DNA of 64,000 nt. Source: Skermanella pratensis (lineage in GTDB: Bacteria; Pseudomonadota; Alphaproteobacteria; Azospirillales; Azospirillaceae). Numbering within the stretch: the stretch's first letter is position 1; each line of letters begins with the position of its first letter. The stretch is taken from NCBI RefSeq assembly GCF_008843145.1, contig NZ_CP030265.1, forward strand, positions 5,805,434-5,869,433. Direction: 5' to 3'. A program made the translations under genes and the position numbers. The notes below the pieces were generated by a model. It was given only the letters and a program-made list of their open reading frames with translations. It made no database searches and was not told where the DNA came from. Below are positions 9,174-17,763 of the stretch, in pieces.

Positions 9174-9255
9174 ATGACCGGACTTGATCCGGTCATCCAC
9201 GCGCGAACTCCTTCACGCCGGTTTGCGCGTGGATGCGCGGGTCAAGCCCGCGCAT
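9174..9255. repeat. Pair of REP-like palindromes in inverted orientation
   Basis: The unit 9174-9196 (ATGACCGGA, loop CTTGA, TCCGGTCAT) and the unit 9233-9255 (ATGCGCGGG, loop TCAAG, CCCGCGCAT) face each other. Between them CCACGCGC at 9197-9204 pairs with GCGCGTGG at 9225-9232. Together they could form one large cruciform in the 209-bp gap between holA and the ABC exporter, which face each other. Confidence 0.7.
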
Positions 9256-9326
9256 GAAGCAGAAAGAGACGCGATCCGGGCGGCATCGCTGCCCATCGCC
9301 GTTATCCGTGGCAAAGAACCCCAGGT

Positions 9327-11147
9327 TCACTCCGCCGCGTCCCGGTCGGCCTGCTGGCGCGCCCACAGCGCCGCGTAGGCGCCGCCCCGCGCCAGGAGGG
9401 CGGCGTGGGTGCCGCGTTCCACCGCCCGGCCGTCCTCCAGCACCAGGATCTCGTCGGCATGGACCACGGTGGACAGCCGGTGGGCGATCACGACCGTCGT
9501 GGTGCCGCGGCTGACCTCGCGCAGGCTCTGCTGGATCGCCAGCTCCGTGTGGCTGTCCAGCGCGGAGGTCGCCTCGTCGAACAGGAACAGGCGCGGCCGC
9601 TTCAGGATCGCGCGGGCGATCGCGACCCGCTGCTTCTCTCCCCCCGACAGCTTCAGCCCGCGCTCGCCGACCAGGCTGTCGTAGCCGTCGGGCAGGCTGG
9701 AGATGAAGTCGTGGATCCGGGCGAGGCGGGCAGCCCGCTCGACCTCCGCCCGCGAGGCTCCCGGCCGGCCGAAGGCGATGTTGTACAGGATCGTGTCGTT
9801 GAACAGCACCGTGTCCTGGGGCACCACGGCGATCGCGGCGCGCAGGCTCGCCTGGGTGACCGAGGATATGTCGGCGCCGTCGAACAGGATGCGGCCCGAT
9901 GTCGGGTCGTAGAACCGGAACAGCAGGCGCCCGATCGTCGATTTCCCGGCGCCGCTCGGCCCCACGATCGCCAGCGTGCCCCCCGGCGGCAACTCGAACG
10001 AGACGTCGCGCAGCACCGGCCGGCGCGGGTCGTAGGCGAAGCCGACCCGGTCGAACCGCAGCCTGCCGGGACCGTCGGGCAGGGTGCCGGCATCCGGCGC
10101 GTCGGCCACCTCGGCGGGCTGGTTCAGCAGCTCCAGCATCTGCTCCACGTCGGTCAGCGACTGCTTGATCGAGCGGTAGAGCTGGCCCAGCCGATCGAGC
10201 GGGCGGATCAGCTGGAGCAGGTAGGTGTTGACCAGCACGAAATCGCCGACCGTCATGGCGCCGGCCGCCACCCGGCTCGCCGCCAGCAGGATCATCGCGG
10301 TCAGCCCCGCCCCCAGGATCGAGACCTGGAGGATGCCGGTCAGGCTGCGCCACAGCATGGCGTTGACGGTCAGCCGCTCGACCTCGCGCAGCGCCCCCTC
10401 GTACCGTCCGGCGATGTGCTCCTCGTTGCCGAAATACTTGACCGTCTCGTAGTTCAGCAGGCTGTCCACCGCCTTGCCGTGCGCCTCGGCGCCTTCCGCG
10501 ACCGCCCGGCGCTGCCGCCGGCGCAGCCATTCCGACCCGATCACCAGGCAGAATCCGTAGAGCGCCAGCGTCGCCACGGTGATCCCGGCGAAGGCTGCGC
10601 CGAAGGATCCCAGCAGCACGGCGCAGATGATCGCGATCTCGGCGAACAGCGGCAGGATCAGGAAGACCACGTCGAACAGCAATTCCCGGATGCCGCGCAT
10701 GCCGTTGTCGAGCACCCGGCTGATCTGCCCGGTGCGCCGGCCCAGGTGGAACCGCAGGCTCAGCTCGTGGACATGGCGGAACACGGCCATGCCCATGTGG
10801 CGCTGCATCCGCTGCTCGATCGGGCCGTAAAGGGCCCAGCGCAGCTCGTTGAACACCTTGGCGAGCCACTGCATGGCGCCGTAGGCGAGCAGCAGGGCGA
10901 CCGGGACCACCGCCAATTCCGTCCCGGCCGGCGCCGAGATGCTGTCGACCGCGCGGGCGAACAGGATCGGCACCGTCGCGTTGAGCGCCGCCGTCAGGCA
11001 CAGCAGCGCCATGGACACCACCAGCCGGACCCGCAGCCCGCGGTCGTCGCGCGGCCACAGGAACGGCAGCATCAGGCGCAGGACCCGGATGTTCACGGAC
11101 GGCAATGCCGGGGCGTCGGAGGGCCGTTCGTTCAGGATGCGCGGCAT
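9327..11147 (-). CDS. ABC exporter of the Atm1/HMT1 type (fused membrane and ATPase domains)
   Basis: A 606-residue half-transporter. The first half holds about six membrane helices, beginning at LRLMLPFLWPRDDRGLRVRLV. The ATPase half has Walker A GPSGAGKST, Q-loop VVPQDTVLFNDT, signature LSGGEKQRVAIARA, Walker B RLFLFDEATSALD and the H-loop IAHRLST. The VLFNDTILYNIAFG stretch and overall layout match the Atm1/HMT1/ABCB7 group, which exports glutathione-linked or Fe-S-related compounds. The start at 11147 is chosen because the frame further upstream is the shadow of the kinase gene. It begins 7 bp after the stop of the hybrid histidine kinase, so the two are co-transcribed. The substrate is unknown. 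Confidence 0.88.
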   Translation of the reverse strand: MPRILNERPSDAPALPSVNIRVLRLMLPFLWPRDDRGLRVRLVVSMALLCLTAALNATVPILFARAVDSISAPAGTELAVVPVALLLAYGAMQWLAKVFNELRWALYGPIEQRMQRHMGMAVFRHVHELSLRFHLGRRTGQISRVLDNGMRGIRELLFDVVFLILPLFAEIAIICAVLLGSFGAAFAGITVATLALYGFCLVIGSEWLRRRQRRAVAEGAEAHGKAVDSLLNYETVKYFGNEEHIAGRYEGALREVERLTVNAMLWRSLTGILQVSILGAGLTAMILLAASRVAAGAMTVGDFVLVNTYLLQLIRPLDRLGQLYRSIKQSLTDVEQMLELLNQPAEVADAPDAGTLPDGPGRLRFDRVGFAYDPRRPVLRDVSFELPPGGTLAIVGPSGAGKSTIGRLLFRFYDPTSGRILFDGADISSVTQASLRAAIAVVPQDTVLFNDTILYNIAFGRPGASRAEVERAARLARIHDFISSLPDGYDSLVGERGLKLSGGEKQRVAIARAILKRPRLFLFDEATSALDSHTELAIQQSLREVSRGTTTVVIAHRLSTVVHADEILVLEDGRAVERGTHAALLARGGAYAALWARQQADRDAAE

Positions 11148-11154
11148 GGCCCGC

Positions 11155-13743
11155 TCAGGCCGGTTTCGGCAGCGACTGGAACGCCTTGCGGATGCCGTTG
11201 CGGGTATAGGGCTTGGGCAGGAACACCGCGTCCAGCCCTGCTTCCCCCGGGCCGTCCCGGACCGCGCCGCCGTAGCCGGAGGCGACGATGACCCGCAGGC
11301 CGGGATATCCTTCCAGCGCCTCGCGGGCCAGCTCCAGGCCGGATCGCCCCGGCAGCCCGATGTCGGTGAACAGCACGTCGATGCGGCCGCCATCCAGCGC
11401 GCTCATCGCCGCGTCGGCGTCCGAAACCGCCGTCACGCTGTGTCCCAGGGCCTCGAGCATGTCCGTGGTGGATGCCTGGATGATCCCGTCGTCCTCCACC
11501 AGAAGCACGCGCAGGCCCTGCGACGGCTCCTCCGCGCGCCCCGGCCGGGCGATGGCCGGGGTCAGCGGAACCGGGCGCGCGGCCTGCCGCTGCCGCTGGT
11601 TGGCCAGCAGGTGCCGGATCCGGCGCGCCAGATCCTCCCGCCGGTAGGGCTTGCTCAGCAGCTGGACGCCGGGATCGAGGCGCCCGCCGTGGACGATGGC
11701 GTTCTCCGTATAGCCGGAAGTGAAGAGCACGGCGAGGTCCGGCAGCGTCTCGCGCGCCTGCCGGGCCAGTTCCGGGCTCCGCAGGGGGCCGGGCATCACG
11801 ACGTCGGTGAACAGCAGGTCGACCGGCACGCCGCTGCGGATGACCGCCAGGGCGCTCTGCGCGTCGGCCGCCTGGAGCACTCGGTAGCCCAGGCCGGCCA
11901 GGATCTCCACCGTGGCCGCGCGCACCTGGGAATCGTCCTCGACCACCAGCACGGTCTCGGTGCCGCCCACCACCGGGCCGCCGCGCAGCTCCGGCGCCGG
12001 TTCCTCCGCGGCCTGGTGGGACCGCGGCAGGTAGATCCTGACGGTCGTGCCGTGCCCGACCTCGCTGTAGAGCTTGACGTGGCCGCCGGACTGCTTGACG
12101 AAGCCATGGACCATGGCCAGACCCATGCCGGTGCCCTTGCCCTCCGGCTTGGTCGTGAAGAAGGGCTCGAAGGCGCGCTCCATCACGTCCGGGGACATGC
12201 CGCATCCGGTGTCCGACACCGCCAGCATCACGTACTGGCCCGCCCGGACCTCCGGATGCTGAAGCGCGTAGAGGTCGTCCAGCATCGCGTTGCCGGCTTC
12301 CAGCGTCAGGCGTCCGGTGCCGTCCATGGCGTCGCGGGCGTTGATCGCCAAGTTAAGGATGACGTTCTCCACCTGGTTGGGATCGGCCAGCATGCTCCAC
12401 AGCCCGCCGGCGATGACCGTCTCCACCTCGATCCCGTCGCCCAGCGCCCGGCGCAGCAGGTCGTCCATGCCGCGCACCAAGCGCCCCAGGCTGACCGGCC
12501 GCGGCTCCAGCGGCTGCCGGCGGGCGAAGGCGAGGAGCTGGGACGCCAGCCGGGCGCCGCGCTGGACGGCGCCCATCGCCGAGTCCAGCCGGCGCGCGGT
12601 GGCGGCGGGATCGCCCAGGTACTCGTACTGAAGCAGGTCCAGGTTGCTCCCGATCACCTGGAGAAGGTTGTTGAAATCATGCGCCACGCCGCCGGTCAGC
12701 TTGCCGATCGCCTCCAGCCGCTGGGACTGGCGAAGCGCCGCCTCGGCCTGAACCCGCTCGGTCTCGCTCTTCTCCAGCGCCAGGGTGCGCTCCCGCACCA
12801 GCGCCTCCAGGTCGGTCTGGTACCTCATAAGCTCGTCCTGGGCCCGCTTCCGGTCGGTCACGTCGTGGCCCTGGACGAAGATGCCCGAAACGGTGCCGTC
12901 CGGCTTCAGGACCGGCTGGTAGACGAAATCCACGTACAGCTCGATGGCGGCCGTATCGGGGTCCGGCTGGACAAGCAGGCGCATGTCGCGGCCGACGAAT
13001 GCCTGCCCGCTCGAATGGACCTGGTCCAGCAGTTCGTAGAAACCCTGTCCCTCCACGTCGGGCAGCGCCTCGCGCACGGTTTTGCCGAGGATGTCGCGGC
13101 GGCCGACGAGCCTGTAATAGGCGTCGTTGGCGAGTTCGAACACATGGTCCCGGCCGCTGATGACCGCGATGAAGCCGGGCGCCTGGGTGAACAGCCTGTG
13201 CAGCCGCTCGAGTTCGGCATCCAGGGTCAGGTTGGCTTTCTGGACGGCCTGGGCCCGGCGCAGCAGGTCGCTTTCCACCTGCTCGCGCGGTCCCGACGGG
13301 ATGTCGCCGCCGTCGCCCAGGGCGACCGCCTCCTTCAGGCGGTGCAGTTCGGTGACGTCGACCGTGTGTTGCAGGATCAGGCCCACGTTCCCCTGGCTGT
13401 TCGGCAGGGGAGTGTGGGTGGCGCTCCAGAACCGCTCTTCCAGCCAGGTTCCCTCGGGCGTCGTCCGGGCGATGGCATAGGGAATGACCGCGATCGCGTC
13501 CATCCGCCGCGTCCGCAGCACCCGTTCGAACGAGGCGCGGAGCTGCGCCTCGTTGTCGCCTCCGGGAAAGGCGTCGAATATGTTGCGCCCGACGATCTGT
13601 TCGCGGGTGCGCCCGGTGACCTTGAGATAGGCGTCGTTGCAGCCGAGGATGGTGAGGCCGCGGTCAAGCAGGACATAGGAATTGGGCGAAGCCTCGAACA
13701 GCGACCTGTAGACGGCCGGGTCGGACAGGTCCAAGGTCGGCAC
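11155..13743 (-). CDS. PAS-domain hybrid histidine kinase with two receiver domains
   Basis: About 862 residues. From the N-terminus: PAS 1 (YRSLFEASPNSYVLLDRG), PAS 2 (HRLFTQAPGFIAVISG), a coiled-coil linker, a HisKA domain whose phospho-acceptor His is in GGVAHDFNNLLQVIG, and an HATPase domain (NLAINARDAM; DTGCGMSPDVMERAFEPFFTTKPEGKGTGMGLAM). Two receiver domains follow: VLVVEDDSQVR with LLFTDVVMPG, and VLLVEDDGIIQ with VLFTDIGLPG. No membrane helix is seen, so it senses a cytoplasmic cue. The GTG at 13743 has GGAG eight bases upstream and is preferred over the TTG at 13764. No separate response regulator gene is adjacent; the ABC exporter follows by 7 bp. Confidence 0.88.
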   Translation of the reverse strand: MPTLDLSDPAVYRSLFEASPNSYVLLDRGLTILGCNDAYLKVTGRTREQIVGRNIFDAFPGGDNEAQLRASFERVLRTRRMDAIAVIPYAIARTTPEGTWLEERFWSATHTPLPNSQGNVGLILQHTVDVTELHRLKEAVALGDGGDIPSGPREQVESDLLRRAQAVQKANLTLDAELERLHRLFTQAPGFIAVISGRDHVFELANDAYYRLVGRRDILGKTVREALPDVEGQGFYELLDQVHSSGQAFVGRDMRLLVQPDPDTAAIELYVDFVYQPVLKPDGTVSGIFVQGHDVTDRKRAQDELMRYQTDLEALVRERTLALEKSETERVQAEAALRQSQRLEAIGKLTGGVAHDFNNLLQVIGSNLDLLQYEYLGDPAATARRLDSAMGAVQRGARLASQLLAFARRQPLEPRPVSLGRLVRGMDDLLRRALGDGIEVETVIAGGLWSMLADPNQVENVILNLAINARDAMDGTGRLTLEAGNAMLDDLYALQHPEVRAGQYVMLAVSDTGCGMSPDVMERAFEPFFTTKPEGKGTGMGLAMVHGFVKQSGGHVKLYSEVGHGTTVRIYLPRSHQAAEEPAPELRGGPVVGGTETVLVVEDDSQVRAATVEILAGLGYRVLQAADAQSALAVIRSGVPVDLLFTDVVMPGPLRSPELARQARETLPDLAVLFTSGYTENAIVHGGRLDPGVQLLSKPYRREDLARRIRHLLANQRQRQAARPVPLTPAIARPGRAEEPSQGLRVLLVEDDGIIQASTTDMLEALGHSVTAVSDADAAMSALDGGRIDVLFTDIGLPGRSGLELAREALEGYPGLRVIVASGYGGAVRDGPGEAGLDAVFLPKPYTRNGIRKAFQSLPKPA

Positions 13744-13968
13744 TATCGAAGCTCCAACATTCAAGTAAAAATTGTGGTTGCCAAGAAACAGTCTTTGCCG
13801 GCAACCGGGCAGAACCTACCCTTCTTCGACAGAAATGCAACCTTAGCCGATTGGCGGATGTGAGGTGAGGGCCAACAGTTTCATACATCACCCAAAAGCC
13901 GCGCCGAAAAATGTTCGACAGAATTTTAGGTATGGACTATCCTTTTTTGCATGCGCGCGGAGGAACCG

Positions 13969-14277
13969 ATGGATCAGGAACTGAAATCCCTGCTGACAAT
14001 CCTGCTAGGGAAAATCGACGATGTCGGAACCGAAGTCGGCGAGCTGCGCGGGAAGGTCGATGGCCTCAGCGGGAAGGTCGATGCGCTCAGTGGCGAAGTC
14101 GGTGAAATGCGCGAAGACATGAACGGCATGAAAGCCGCGATCACCAACCTGGAGCGCGAGCAGACCCTGACCCGCCAGATCCTGGGCGCAACCAACCATC
14201 AGATGATAGGGCGGTTGGACCAGTTCACCATGCAGTATGAAACCCTTGTCGGTGCCCGCCCCTCGGCGGCGGAGTAG
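13969..14277 (+). CDS. Small coiled-coil protein with heptad repeats
   Basis: A 102-residue hypothetical protein. The start at 13969 is set by a strong GGAGG seven bases upstream. Residues 4-70 are predicted coiled coil, and residues 28-48 are three heptads, GKVDGLS, GKVDALS and GEVGEMR, from a 21-bp unit repeated in tandem. There is no signal peptide or membrane segment. Small coiled-coil proteins of this kind occur in Rhodospirillales without known function; oligomerisation or a scaffold role is inferred only from the heptads. The stop lies 5 bp from the end of the convergent pcp gene. Confidence 0.7.
   Translation: MDQELKSLLTILLGKIDDVGTEVGELRGKVDGLSGKVDALSGEVGEMREDMNGMKAAITNLEREQTLTRQILGATNHQMIGRLDQFTMQYETLVGARPSAAE
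14050..14112 (+). repeat. 21-bp in-frame tandem repeat (heptad x3) in the coiled-coil gene
   Basis: The first two 21-bp units (14050-14070, 14071-14091) differ at only two or three bases and encode GKVDGLS and GKVDALS; the third is diverged. Seven codons match one coiled-coil heptad, so copy-number change keeps the helix in register. Confidence 0.7.
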
Positions 14278-14282
14278 CCGAG

Positions 14283-14906
14283 TCACGATGAGGCATGTGC
14301 GCCCGTCACAGCCGCCTTCACCCCGTCCAGCACGATGACCGCCGCCCGCTCCTGGGTGTCCAGGTCCATGCCGGCGCGGCCCGTTTCGCATGCCACCTGA
14401 CCGGGCAGGGGCGGCAGATGGACGAAACCCATCGGCATCGCCGATCCTTGCCGCTCAAGGCCGTGCCTGACTCCGTAGAACAGGTGGTTGCAGACATAGC
14501 CGCCCGCGTGCCCGCTCCCCATCGCGGGAAGACCCGCCGCCTCCAGCGCCGCGATCAGGCTATCCACCGGCAGGGTCGACCAGTACCCCACCGGCCCGTC
14601 CTCCGCGATGCGCAGCCCGTTCCGGACCACGCCCGCATTGTCCGGCGCCCCTGCCTCGTCCAAGTTGAGCGCCACCCGCTCCAGCCGGATGCGGTCGGTC
14701 GACCGGGCCAGCCCGAAGGCGACGGCGGCGTCCGGCCGGTGCCGCTCCAGCAGGGCTTCGAACCGCGTGACGCTGGTGCGGTACTCGACCGGCAGCACGG
14801 CGGTCACGACGCCGTCCCGACCGGACAGCCGGTCCATCAGCAGGGCCGAAGGGTTCAGGTCGTCGGGGCCGAACCGCTCGAAGCCGGTCACCAGGATTCG
14901 GATCAT
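14283..14906 (-). CDS. pcp: Pyroglutamyl-peptidase I (pyrrolidone-carboxylate peptidase, family C15)
   Basis: A 207-residue cytoplasmic cysteine peptidase that removes N-terminal pyroglutamate from peptides. The start MIRILVTGFERFGPDDLNPS is diagnostic of family C15. The triad is visible: Glu in RIRLERVALNLDEA, Cys in GGYVCNHLFYG and His in MGFVHLPPLP. Length fits the usual 205-215 residues. It lies 18 bp after trpS on the same strand, as the last gene of murJ-trpS-pcp. Confidence 0.92.
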   Translation of the reverse strand: MIRILVTGFERFGPDDLNPSALLMDRLSGRDGVVTAVLPVEYRTSVTRFEALLERHRPDAAVAFGLARSTDRIRLERVALNLDEAGAPDNAGVVRNGLRIAEDGPVGYWSTLPVDSLIAALEAAGLPAMGSGHAGGYVCNHLFYGVRHGLERQGSAMPMGFVHLPPLPGQVACETGRAGMDLDTQERAAVIVLDGVKAAVTGAHASS

Positions 14907-14924
14907 GACGCCTCGGCTCCGGGA

Positions 14925-15923
14925 TCAGGGACGCAGCAGGCCGATGATGTCCTTGATGTCCGACAGGTTGGCGGACGCGATCGCGTTCGCCTTGTCGGCG
15001 CCCAGGCGCAGGATGCGGTCGATCTCGCCGACGTCGGACATCAGCCGGTTCATCTCGGTGCTGATCGGCGCCAGCTTGTCCACCGCCAGATCGACCAGCG
15101 CTCCCTTGAACCCGCTGAACTGCTGCCCGGCGAACCGGTTCAGCGTCTCCTGGCGCGAGGTGCCGGCCAGGGCCGAATAGATCGTCACCAGATTGTCCGC
15201 CTCGGCCCGCTTCTCCAACTCCTCGACCGTCTCCGGCAGCGGATCCGGGTCGGTCTTGGCCTTGCGCACCTTCAGGGCGATCGTGTCGGCGTCGTCGGTC
15301 AGGTTGATGCGCGAATAGTCGGACTCGTCCGACTTGCTCATCTTCTTGGTGCCGTCGCGCAGCGACATGACGCGGGTCGCCTCACCCAGGATCTGCGGCT
15401 CGGGCAGCGGGAAGAAGTCCTTGTCATAATGGCGGTTGAAGGCGCCGGCGATGTCGCGCGCCAGCTCCAGGTGCTGCTTCTGGTCCTCGCCGACCGGCAC
15501 GTGGGTCGCCTTGTAGACCAGGATGTCCGCGGCCATCAGCACCGGATAGGCGTACAGCCCCAGCGCCGCGTTCTCCCGGTGCTTGCCCGCCTTCTCCTTG
15601 AACTGGGTCATCCGGTTCAGCCAGCCCATGGGGGTGTGGCACGACAGGATCCAGGACAGCTCGGAATGGGCCGCGACCGCCGCCTGGTTGAAGATGATGC
15701 AGCGCTCCGGGTCGATGCCGGCGGCGATATAGGCGGCCGTGACCTCCCGCGTGTTGCCCAGCAGCACGGCGGGGTCCTGCGGCAGCGTCAGGGCATGCAG
15801 GTCGACGATGCAGAAGATGCTCTCGAACTGCTCCTGGAGCGAGACCCAGTTGCGCAGCGCGCCCAGGTAATTGCCCAGATGCAATTGGCGGGTCGGCTGC
15901 ATGCCCGAGAAGATGCGGTTCAC
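14925..15923 (-). CDS. trpS: Tryptophanyl-tRNA synthetase
   Basis: A 332-residue class I synthetase that charges tRNA-Trp. The HIGH-like motif is in [20 protein letters not shown] near residue 7, and KMSKS is intact in [19 protein letters not shown]. The middle contains [17 protein letters not shown] residues (here [21 protein letters not shown]). Length is that of the compact bacterial form. It lies 75 bp after murJ; the pair murJ-trpS is a common alphaproteobacterial arrangement. Confidence 0.97.
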   Translation of the reverse strand: MNRIFSGMQPTRQLHLGNYLGALRNWVSLQEQFESIFCIVDLHALTLPQDPAVLLGNTREVTAAYIAAGIDPERCIIFNQAAVAAHSELSWILSCHTPMGWLNRMTQFKEKAGKHRENAALGLYAYPVLMAADILVYKATHVPVGEDQKQHLELARDIAGAFNRHYDKDFFPLPEPQILGEATRVMSLRDGTKKMSKSDESDYSRINLTDDADTIALKVRKAKTDPDPLPETVEELEKRAEADNLVTIYSALAGTSRQETLNRFAGQQFSGFKGALVDLAVDKLAPISTEMNRLMSDVGEIDRILRLGADKANAIASANLSDIKDIIGLLRP

Positions 15924-15998
15924 TGGTCGTCTCCACTACCCTGAAAGCTCAAGCCCCGTGCGGGGCGCCGGCTGTTATCTCCCCTGGGGCCGGGCCGG

Positions 15999-17564
15999 TC
16001 AAGCCGCGCCGGACCCGTCGGGAGCCCGCTTCAGCAGAATGCCGAACTCGCCCAGCCGCAGGCCGCCGATGCCGTGGGCGACCGCGAAGTAGACCGCGGC
16101 CCCGATGCCGACCAGCGCCGCCAGCGCGGTCGCCCGGACGACCGACGGCCCGGCCAGCCAGGGTTCCAGCGCCCAGGCGGCGCCGACCAGCGCCACGCCC
16201 ATGGACAGGCCGGCGAAGAGCAGGCGCGGGGCCCGGCTTCGCAGCCGGCCGTCGATGTCGAAATGCCCCCGGCGGTGCAGCATCCAGCCCAGCAGCCCGG
16301 CGTTCAGCCAGGCCGTCGCCCCGGTGGCGAGCGCGATGCCGACATGGCCCAGCACGCCGATCAGCGCCAGCCCCAGCGCCGCGTTGGCGACGGCAACCAC
16401 GATCGCGACCCGGACCGGCGCCGAGGTGTCGTGGCGGGCGAAGAAGGCGGCGTTCAGCACCTTCACGATCACATAGGCCGGTATGCCGATCGCATAGGCC
16501 GCCAGGGCCCAGGCGGTCGCCGTGGTCTCCTCCGGGCCGAAGGCGCCGCGCTCGAACAGGACATGGATGATCGGATGCGCCACGGCCACCAGGGCGATCG
16601 CCGCCGGCAGGCCCAGCGCCAGGGAGAATTCCAGCGCCCGGCTCAGGAAATGCCGGACGGCGTCGTGGTCGCGGGCCGCCACGTGGCGCGACAGCACCGG
16701 CAGCAGCGCCGTCCCGATCGCGATGCCGATCACGCCCAGCGGCAGCTGGTTCAGCCGGTCGGCGTAATAGAGGAACGACACGGCCCCGGAGGGGAGCAGC
16801 GAGGCCAGCACGATGTCGACGAACAGGTTGATCTGCATGACCCCCGTGCCGATCGCGCCCGGCGCCATCAGGACGAACAGCCGCCTGACCCGCGGCGTCA
16901 GGCGCGGCCGGGGCAGGCGCAGGCTGACGCCGGCAGCCTTGCAGGAGGCCGCGAGCCATATGAGCTGCACCACGCCGGCCAGCGTCACCGCCTGCGACAT
17001 GGCGTATCCCGCCGACACGCCGGTCCCGCGCGCCAGCAGCAGCGCCGCGATCAGGGTCAGGTTGAAGGCGATCGGCGCCGCGGCGAACGGCCCGAAGCGC
17101 TCCAGCGAGTTCAACACCCCGCCCAGCAGCGCCACCAGCGAGACCAGCAGCAGGTACGGGAAGGTCATGCGGGCATAGTCGACCGCCAGCGCGAACTTGG
17201 CCGGCTCGTCGGAGAAACCGGGCGCCAGCCCCTGCATCAGCCAGGGCATCAGCGCCACCATGACGAACACGAAGGGCAGCAGCACCGTCAGCATGACGGC
17301 CAGCGCCTCCTCCGCGAAGGCTTGCGCGGCGGCGCGGCCCTTGCGCTCAAGCTCGGCCGAGAAGATCGGCACGAAGGAGACGGAGAAGGCTCCCTCCGCG
17401 AACAGCCGGCGGAAGAAGTTGGGCAGCTTCAATGCCACGAAGAAGGCGTCGGCGACAGGCCCGGCCCCCAGCACGGCGGCGGTCAGGATGTCGCGGGCGA
17501 ACCCCGCCACCCGGCTGAGCATGGTCAATCCGCCGACGGTGGCGATGGCGCGCGCGAAACTCAT
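15999..17564 (-). CDS. murJ: Lipid II flippase MurJ (MviN)
   Basis: A 521-residue integral membrane protein with about 14 helices, of the MOP exporter superfamily. It flips lipid II across the inner membrane for peptidoglycan synthesis. The N-terminus MSFARAIATVGGLTMLSRVAGFARDIL is the MurJ signature, and AFFVALKLPNFFRRLFAEGAFSVSFVP follows. The ATG at 17564 is chosen because the extra 49 residues upstream come from the 36-bp inverted repeat region and look non-coding. It is first in the group murJ-trpS-pcp. glnD, often upstream in alphaproteobacteria, is not here. Confidence 0.95.
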   Translation of the reverse strand: MSFARAIATVGGLTMLSRVAGFARDILTAAVLGAGPVADAFFVALKLPNFFRRLFAEGAFSVSFVPIFSAELERKGRAAAQAFAEEALAVMLTVLLPFVFVMVALMPWLMQGLAPGFSDEPAKFALAVDYARMTFPYLLLVSLVALLGGVLNSLERFGPFAAAPIAFNLTLIAALLLARGTGVSAGYAMSQAVTLAGVVQLIWLAASCKAAGVSLRLPRPRLTPRVRRLFVLMAPGAIGTGVMQINLFVDIVLASLLPSGAVSFLYYADRLNQLPLGVIGIAIGTALLPVLSRHVAARDHDAVRHFLSRALEFSLALGLPAAIALVAVAHPIIHVLFERGAFGPEETTATAWALAAYAIGIPAYVIVKVLNAAFFARHDTSAPVRVAIVVAVANAALGLALIGVLGHVGIALATGATAWLNAGLLGWMLHRRGHFDIDGRLRSRAPRLLFAGLSMGVALVGAAWALEPWLAGPSVVRATALAALVGIGAAVYFAVAHGIGGLRLGEFGILLKRAPDGSGAA

Positions 17565-17603
17565 GATGGGGAGTGTCTGATGGCTCTGCACAGGGATGTC
17601 TCG

Positions 17604-17700
17604 CCGTAGGTCGGCCTTCGCCGAAGGCGAACGCCGACACCGCGGCGGAGGCGTCGGTGCGTGATGTCGGCGTTCGCCTTCGGCGAAGGCCGACCTACGG
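17604..17700. repeat. 36-bp perfect inverted repeat between murJ and the GH172 gene
   Basis: The arms 17604-17639 and 17665-17700 are exact reverse complements, with a 25-base loop. Each arm is itself partly palindromic (GGCCTTCGCCGAAGGC). The structure sits in the 199-bp gap upstream of murJ and downstream of the GH172 gene. It resembles a bacterial interspersed mosaic element made of two REP units; a terminator role for the upstream gene is also possible. Confidence 0.8.
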
Positions 17701-17763
17701 CAACCACCCAAAACAACGGTGCCGGGACACTAGCCGAGAAGGCTCCCGCTGGGAAGGGCGCCG

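Noticed and set aside
10939..13863. 974-codon open frame opposite the hybrid histidine kinase
   Set aside because: No domain pattern, and every kinase motif lies on the other strand.
17604..17700. Inverted repeat considered as ends of an insertion sequence
   Set aside because: The 25-base interior is far too short for a transposase and no target duplication is seen.
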